Source: a virus. From it: a DNA stretch of 64,000 nucleotides. Made by a program: the position numbers and the translations under genes. The notes beneath the pieces were generated by a model that searched no databases, was not told where the DNA came from, and worked only from the letters and a program-made list of their open reading frames with translations. Positions 60,800 through 64,000 of this stretch are shown in pieces. The stretch spans positions 1-64,000 of the IMG/VR virus record IMGVR_UViG_3300037325_000137, one strand, 5' to 3'. Every line of letters starts with the position of its first letter. The first letter of the stretch is position 1.

Positions 60800-60895
60800 C
60801 TGTTCTGTTTTTAAAGTTTATAATTTATAATTAATTCAAAGTCTGTGGTGTTTAGGTCGCTACGCACCTTATACTAAACGTTGTGTGTAATACTT
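60746..60895 (-). repeat. attC site, cassette 7/6b junction
   Basis: AACAATGTATAAAATGCATAGC and GCTACGCACCTTATACTAAACGTT form the arms. The start codon of cassette gene 6b lies in the loop. TAAAGATAAC at its left edge pairs with GTTATCTTTA at 60622. Confidence 0.82.
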
Positions 60896-61137
60896 TATTT
60901 AGGTTCGTTTACAGCATTACTATCTACTTTTTTCCAAGGACGTTCTATCATATTACAACCTGCTTGATACCAAGTTTGTATTTGTAATTTATTACATTTT
61001 GTACACTTTCTAAAATGAGCATATCTATTATCTTCTTTTCTACCACCGTCCCAATACTTATAAGGATGATATAAATTAAAAAAACAAAGTAATTTTTGCA
61101 ATGCTTTAGGTTTGTCTATTCTTAAAACTTTTTCCAT
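60895..61137 (-). CDS. Cassette gene 7: putative zinc-binding protein
   Basis: The 80 residues include FRKCTKCNKLQIQTWYQAGC, a likely zinc knuckle. The cassette ends are perfectly complementary over 14 bp (GTTGTGTGTAATAC/GTATTACACACAAC), the longest match in the array. Function is unknown. Confidence 0.68.
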   Translation of the reverse strand: MEKVLRIDKPKALQKLLCFFNLYHPYKYWDGGRKEDNRYAHFRKCTKCNKLQIQTWYQAGCNMIERPWKKVDSNAVNEPK

Positions 61138-61164
61138 TTTAATAAAGTTTGTGGCTTAAATTCC

Positions 61165-61274
61165 GTATTACACACAACAATGTATATAGTTTATAAGCCA
61201 ATTAATATTTGTTTTTAATTTGTAAATTTCTGATATGGCTTACAAAACCATATACTCAACGTTAGGCACAATTA
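61165..61274 (-). repeat. attC site, cassette 8/7 junction
   Basis: AACAATGTATATAGTTTATAAGCCA and TGGCTTACAAAACCATATACTCAACGTT are well-matched arms around a loop of about 35 bases. Confidence 0.85.
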
Positions 61275-61577
61275 AGGTTTGCGTCCTAATAACTTACTTA
61301 GCTTCATCCCCAACCACTCAGGGCAAGGTATAGCTACTACCCATCTTAAATAAGGCAATATACCTACAAAACCAATCCCCCAATGCTCTGTTGCAACTAT
61401 TGAAACTTCAAAGCTAAATGCGTCTAAAGTCCAAAATGTAAATATTAGCCATCTAAAACTAAAACTACTTGTATTGTGTTCGTCTGCTTTCCTTATTTCT
61501 ATTAAGGGTATTAATGGAAATACATTTTTGTTGTACCATTTTTCTGTTCTCATTCTTCCTGATGCTGTTTGTGACAT
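61272..61577 (-). CDS. Cassette gene 8: predicted membrane-associated protein
   Basis: The 101 residues contain an aromatic hydrophobic centre (SFRWLIFTFWTLDAFSFEVS and GIGFVGILPYLRWVVAIP). The Ser-rich N-terminus has no signal peptide. The family is not named here. The ends pair as GTTAGGCAC/GTGCCTAAC. Confidence 0.65.
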   Translation of the reverse strand: MSQTASGRMRTEKWYNKNVFPLIPLIEIRKADEHNTSSFSFRWLIFTFWTLDAFSFEVSIVATEHWGIGFVGILPYLRWVVAIPCPEWLGMKLSKLLGRKP

Positions 61578-61585
61578 AATTAAAA

Positions 61586-61680
61586 GTGCCTAACAATAGC
61601 TAAAGTTAATAGCCTCAATAGGTCTTGTTATAATTTGATGGTTAGTATTAAAGGCTACTAACCTTAGCCTAGACGTTATG
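61586..61680 (-). repeat. attC site, cassette 9/8 junction
   Basis: AACAATAGCTAAAGTTAATAGCC and GGCTACTAACCTTAGCCTAGACGTT pair around a loop of about 35 bases. Confidence 0.83.
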
Positions 61681-61834
61681 ATGCAATTAAAATTTTAAGC
61701 ATCTCGTTTAACTTCCCTACACATTGAGCATAGTATCGTTCATTATCTTCCTGTTTCATTATTTTAGCTACTTCATAAAGGTCTGTATAAATACCAATTT
61801 TCTTTATTACAATACTTTTTAGTTCATCCATCAT
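61676..61834 (-). CDS. Cassette gene 9: small helical protein
   Basis: From MMDELKSIVIKKIGIYTDLY the protein has 52 residues. The extra residues of a longer frame come from the cassette boundary. The TAA stop overlaps the R'' core. No family is recognised. Confidence 0.6.
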   Translation of the reverse strand: MMDELKSIVIKKIGIYTDLYEVAKIMKQEDNERYYAQCVGKLNEMLKILIAS

Positions 61835-61847
61835 TAAAATTTTAAAA

Positions 61848-61950
61848 GCACATAACAATGTATAAAATTAATGCGCTATGATAATTAGTGTTAAATTTTT
61901 AAGTATGTGGTTAGCGCACTAATCTTATACTAACTGCAATGTTGCTATTT
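61848..61950 (-). repeat. attC site, cassette 10/9 junction
   Basis: AACAATGTATAAAATTAATGCGC and GCGCACTAATCTTATACTAACTGCAATGTT pair well. GCACATAAC at its edge pairs with GTTATGATGC at 61675 with one bulge. Confidence 0.83.
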
Positions 61951-62193
61951 AAAGTTTTGCCTAAACGGCTTGTTACATTTTGGACAAGAAGTGCCTAAAT
62001 ACAAGCCTTTGATTATCGGTTCGCAACACTGTTCGCTCTGCCTTACAACAACGGGTATAGAAAATAATTCAGAAGGCATCAGTCTTTCTATCACGTCTAT
62101 TGCACTCCATATTTCTCTTGATTCATAACTGTGATGTATTGAGTCAAAGTGTTCTGCTCTTTTTTCTAGTGTTTTAATAACGTCTGCTTTCAT
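61945..62193 (-). CDS. Cassette gene 10: putative zinc-ribbon protein
   Basis: The 82 residues have helical N-terminal sequence (MKADVIKTLEKRAEHFDSIH) and a C-terminal zinc site (QCCEP...TSCPKCNKPF). The TAG stop lies in the R'' arm. Function is unknown. Confidence 0.66.
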   Translation of the reverse strand: MKADVIKTLEKRAEHFDSIHHSYESREIWSAIDVIERLMPSELFSIPVVVRQSEQCCEPIIKGLYLGTSCPKCNKPFRQNFK

Positions 62194-62230
62194 CTTTTAA
62201 GTTTTTGCGTTTTAAATCCTCCTAAATTAA

Positions 62231-62256
62231 ATTCCATACCCAAACCGTTAGCATTA
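62231..62256 (-). repeat. attC half site of cassette 11
   Basis: CCATACCCAAACCGTTAGC is an R'' arm. The partner arm before cassette gene 10 is missing or unrecognisable. Confidence 0.45.
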
Positions 62257-62373
62257 ATACTCAGTACCTAAGTATTCTACTAAATAAGGGTAGTCCCAAC
62301 TTTTACTGCTACTGTAATACATTTTCCAGTAACCTCTATTATTCTTTATTATTTCAGTCCATTTACTTGTCAT
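62254..62373 (-). CDS. Cassette gene 11: 39-residue protein
   Basis: MTSKWTEIIKNNRGYWKMYY then SSSKSWDYPYLVEYLGTEY, rich in aromatic residues. The complete cassette is under 160 bp. Its ends pair over 14 positions with one mismatch (GTTAGCATTAATAC/GTACTAATGCTAAC), which strongly supports it as a mobile unit. Confidence 0.6.
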   Translation of the reverse strand: MTSKWTEIIKNNRGYWKMYYSSSKSWDYPYLVEYLGTEY

Positions 62374-62393
62374 AGTTTCTATTTTTTAAGTCC

Positions 62394-62455
62394 GTACTAA
62401 TGCTAACAATATGTAAAAAACATTAAAACGATGTGTTATACTAGACGTTAGCAAA
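62394..62455 (-). repeat. attC site, cassette 12/11 junction
   Basis: AACAATATGTAAAAAACA and TGTGTTATACTAGACGTT form a short stem with a loop of about nine bases. Confidence 0.8.
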
Positions 62456-62732
62456 CATTTATGTTGTTGCTATCTATAAAGCTTTTAGGATTTCCGCAAC
62501 CTATTAAAAACTCTGCTCCGTTACCTAATTTAAAGTAACATCTATCCCAATCATTGCTTCTATCGAAAGTAAAATTTTCACCTTTTTTTATGGTATAATA
62601 ACACCCTTTCCAACTCAAATTCTCCCTTCTATTGTTAGGTATATTACCCACATCAGTGGCTTCTATGGGTGTGCTACCATACCTACCTTTATCAATAAAA
62701 ACTCTAATATCTTCTGTTGCTTGTAAATTCAT
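62448..62732 (-). CDS. Cassette gene 12: hypothetical protein
   Basis: From MNLQATEDIRVFIDKGRYGS the protein has 94 residues; a longer frame includes the cassette boundary. It is beta-rich with several Cys/Trp (WKGCYYTIKKG, RCYFKLGNGAEFLIGCG). No family is named. The ends pair as GTTAGCAAA/TTTGCTAAC. Confidence 0.64.
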   Translation of the reverse strand: MNLQATEDIRVFIDKGRYGSTPIEATDVGNIPNNRRENLSWKGCYYTIKKGENFTFDRSNDWDRCYFKLGNGAEFLIGCGNPKSFIDSNNINVC

Positions 62733-62742
62733 AATTAAACGA

Positions 62743-62850
62743 TTTGCTAACACAACCTATACACCATAAAGCAATATAGTATTGTGCTAATATTAAACAT
62801 TGTGCTACGCTTTACGGTGCATAGCTTTACCGTTGGCGGTAATACTACAT
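62743..62850 (-). repeat. attC site, cassette 13/12 junction
   Basis: AACACAACCTATACACCATAAAGC and GCTTTACGGTGCATAGCTTTACCGTT pair closely around a loop of about 30 bases. Confidence 0.83.
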
Positions 62851-63195
62851 TAGTACCTTATCCATCATTTCATTTATGTTCTCCGCAATTTTTTCATCAT
62901 AACCTCTATTGTAAAATTCATCGCCAGTAGTCAAATGATAAGTACCTATGTTATCCAAATACTGTTTCATTTTTTCATAAGGTTCAGTATTTTCATACCC
63001 TATCAAATTAAGATAAGACCAATAACATTTAATAGAAAATTGCTCTGTGTTTGTTCCTCTATCTGTTCTTTTTTCGTTTTGTCTTTGTATCCATAAGGCT
63101 TGTTCTTTCTTGTAGTCTGTGTACTTTAAAGCCGTACTACTGCCAACAAAAAATATAGCAAATGCTTTTCGTAATCTTTGGGTAAATTGTTTCAT
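62845..63195 (-). CDS. Cassette gene 13: protein with attC-encoded hydrophobic N-terminus
   Basis: The 116 residues begin MKQFTQRLRKAFAIFFVGSS. The first 20 or so residues, a basic then hydrophobic signal-like stretch, are encoded by the left arm of the upstream attC. The cassette boundary (63134-63147) falls at VGSST, and no usable ATG occurs in the first 70 codons of the cassette. The soluble part has Tyr/Glu-rich helices. Function is unknown. Confidence 0.6.
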   Translation of the reverse strand: MKQFTQRLRKAFAIFFVGSSTALKYTDYKKEQALWIQRQNEKRTDRGTNTEQFSIKCYWSYLNLIGYENTEPYEKMKQYLDNIGTYHLTTGDEFYNRGYDEKIAENINEMMDKVLM

Positions 63196-63262
63196 ACTTC
63201 TAATTTTTAGTTCATTTAAGTTAGAGTGTTGTTGGCACTTGCCATCTTCAAACCGTTAGCCA
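63134..63262 (-). repeat. attC site, cassette 14/13 junction
   Basis: AACAAAAAATATAGCAAATGC and GGCACTTGCCATCTTCAAACCGTT are the arms. GTACTACTGCCAAC at its edge pairs with GTTGGCGGTAATAC at 62832 at 12 of 14 positions. Confidence 0.75.
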
Positions 63263-63522
63263 CCATTTGAAAAACCGCACTCATCCAAGAAGCTTTGTCC
63301 AACAGGAGAACCTAACCATTGAATTAAGTTTACGCAAATATCTTCTTCTTTTTCGGACAACCACTCTTTAGGTTGCGTTTGTCTATCATTAGACCACCCA
63401 TTCACAATAGCACTTAGGCTTTTTCTGGCAGAACCATCATGATTGAACATTTTAATAAATTTATCGTGAAATTCTTTTTCTTTAGGATTGTCATTAAATC
63501 TGTATTCTTTATTGCCTTTCAT
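63256..63522 (-). CDS. Cassette gene 14: hypothetical protein
   Basis: An 88-residue charged protein (MKGNKEYRFNDNPKEKEFHD...) with a Trp-containing C-terminal half. The TAA stop is part of the R'' core. The ends pair as GTTAGCCACC/GGTGGCTAAC. No family is recognised. Confidence 0.66.
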   Translation of the reverse strand: MKGNKEYRFNDNPKEKEFHDKFIKMFNHDGSARKSLSAIVNGWSNDRQTQPKEWLSEKEEDICVNLIQWLGSPVGQSFLDECGFSNGG

Positions 63523-63530
63523 AGTAAAAC

Positions 63531-63662
63531 GGTGGCTAACAATGTATATAGCAAATAGCCTTATTAGCCATTTTAGAAACTACTTGCTTGTTTATAATTT
63601 ATTTACTTTTTACTTAATTCTGTGATAGGCTACTTGCCATATACTAAACATTGTAGTGCATT
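63531..63662 (-). repeat. attC site beside cassette 14
   Basis: AACAATGTATATAGCAAATAGCC and GGCTACTTGCCATATACTAAACATTG pair around a loop of about 65 bases. Confidence 0.82.
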
Positions 63663-63700
63663 AAAACGTTCGATTCGCCACAACAACACGCTATATAAAT
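63650..63700 (-). other. Possible empty mini-cassette
   Basis: Between the R'' arm at 63650 and a left-arm-like CACAACAACACGCTATATAA at 63679 there are only about 30 bases and no gene. It may be a cassette that lost its gene. Confidence 0.35.
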
Positions 63701-63753
63701 AATGCTTGGTTTCGTGCTGTAATCAAAGTTTAGCGCTTTTAATGCCATAATTA
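63680..63753 (-). repeat. Poorly conserved attC-like site of the last cassette
   Basis: AACACGCTATATAAATAATGC looks like a left arm. The right arm (GCGCTTTTAATGCCATAATT) is weakly matched. Spacing fits the array. Confidence 0.35.
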
Positions 63754-63981
63754 AATATTTTTAAAAACCCATTCACCATTTAGTTTCCAAGTTTCTTTAT
63801 CATAGTAAACTTCTACTACTATATTTTGCATTTTATTATGGCAACGTAAATTTCCACAAGAGAAGTCTACTGCTTCAATACCTAATTCATCATTTACATC
63901 AATAAAATCTTGGTTTTTACTCGTTGCTATCAACCTTACTGGGTATTCTGCTTTCTTTTTTAATACTTCTTTTAAGTTCAT
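63751..63981 (-). CDS. Cassette gene 15: hypothetical protein
   Basis: A 76-residue protein (MNLKEVLKKKAEYPVRLIAT...) with VDFSCGNLRCHNKMQNIVVE, which could bind metal. No family is recognised. Its upstream boundary is beyond the window. Confidence 0.62.
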   Translation of the reverse strand: MNLKEVLKKKAEYPVRLIATSKNQDFIDVNDELGIEAVDFSCGNLRCHNKMQNIVVEVYYDKETWKLNGEWVFKNI

Positions 63982-64000
63982 TTTTAAAAATATTTAATTA

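Larger units (their letters stand above)
57778..64000 (-). mobile_element. Integron gene-cassette array (continues beyond the window)
   Basis: At least 15 compact units follow one another, each with one small minus-strand gene ending at or inside an attC-like palindrome. Arms share AACAATGTATA...GCC and GGC...TATACTAAACGTT, with variable loops. In most units the post-stop arm (R'') is complementary over 9-15 bp to the unit's own upstream boundary. This is expected if units move as circles through recombination at G/TTRRRY-like cores. No canonical IntI gene is in the window. Thirteen sites have both arms; three others are half sites. Confidence 0.85.

Noticed and set aside
57778-64000. CRISPR array
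   Set aside because: The repeats are imperfect palindromes of varied length separated by genes, not short identical repeats with uniform spacers, and no cas gene is near.

Overview
The window is AT-rich DNA from a Flavobacteriia-like member of the Bacteroidota. The clues are Bacteroidota-type -7 boxes (TAnnTTTG), few strong Shine-Dalgarno sites, and flavobacterial-style phage proteins. All three stop codons end genes, so no stop-codon reassignment is seen. About 57 kb is one phage genome, most likely a prophage, read almost entirely on the minus strand from right to left. At about 57.75 kb it meets a large integron-type gene-cassette array that runs off the right edge of the window.

Phage layout in the direction of transcription: (1) integrase operon (57750-56191). 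(2) Recombination and early module (56067-44023): ribbon-helix-helix regulators, ERF single-strand annealing protein, PD-(D/E)XK nuclease, RecF/SbcC-like ATPase, a lambda-O-like initiator with internal iterons, a DnaC-like helicase loader, and many small zinc or winged-helix proteins. (3) Two integron-cassette remnants inside the phage (43.48-44.01 kb) beside a plus-strand regulator-like gene. (4) Virion module (42934-15780): scaffold-like protein, major capsid protein, connector/ring proteins, a 1,324-residue tail protein, internal virion proteins including a 3,044-residue HExxH protein, HNH homing endonuclease, large terminase and portal. (5) Lysis module (15773-13012): holin-like proteins, a membrane-cupin protein, an amidase and a spanin-like overlapping pair. 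(6) Modular tail fibres (12985-6952). (7) Accessory genes (6955-1325): dUTPase, SSB-like protein, HNH and VRR-type nucleases, a Cro/C1-type regulator. A tnpB-only IS200/IS605-type element sits at the far left. The virion genes suggest a short-tailed phage related to Cellulophaga/crAss-like podoviruses. The integrase, initiator and loader suggest a temperate lifestyle relying on the host polymerase.

From 57.78 kb to the end of the window there are at least 15 tiny gene units, all on the minus strand. Each ends in an imperfect palindrome of the attC type, with arms resembling AACAATGTATA...GCC / GGC...TATACTAAACGTT. In each well-preserved unit the arm just after the stop codon (R'') is complementary over 9-15 bp to the arm at the unit's own upstream edge (R' of the preceding site). 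This is the expected signature of cassettes that move as circles, so I regard the array as a genuine integron cassette array. The only recombinase seen is the tyrosine recombinase at the phage/array junction. It is too short between its catalytic Lys and His-x-x-Arg to be a canonical IntI, and it lies at the wrong end of the array. The simplest reading is that the phage integrated into or beside an attC site, and that the true integron integrase, if there is one, lies to the right of the window.

Three features look most novel: several cassette genes take their start codon and hydrophobic N-terminus from the preceding cassette's attC; cassette remnants lie inside the phage genome; and a prophage adjoins a Bacteroidota integron array. 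All family calls are by eye; no database search was possible.
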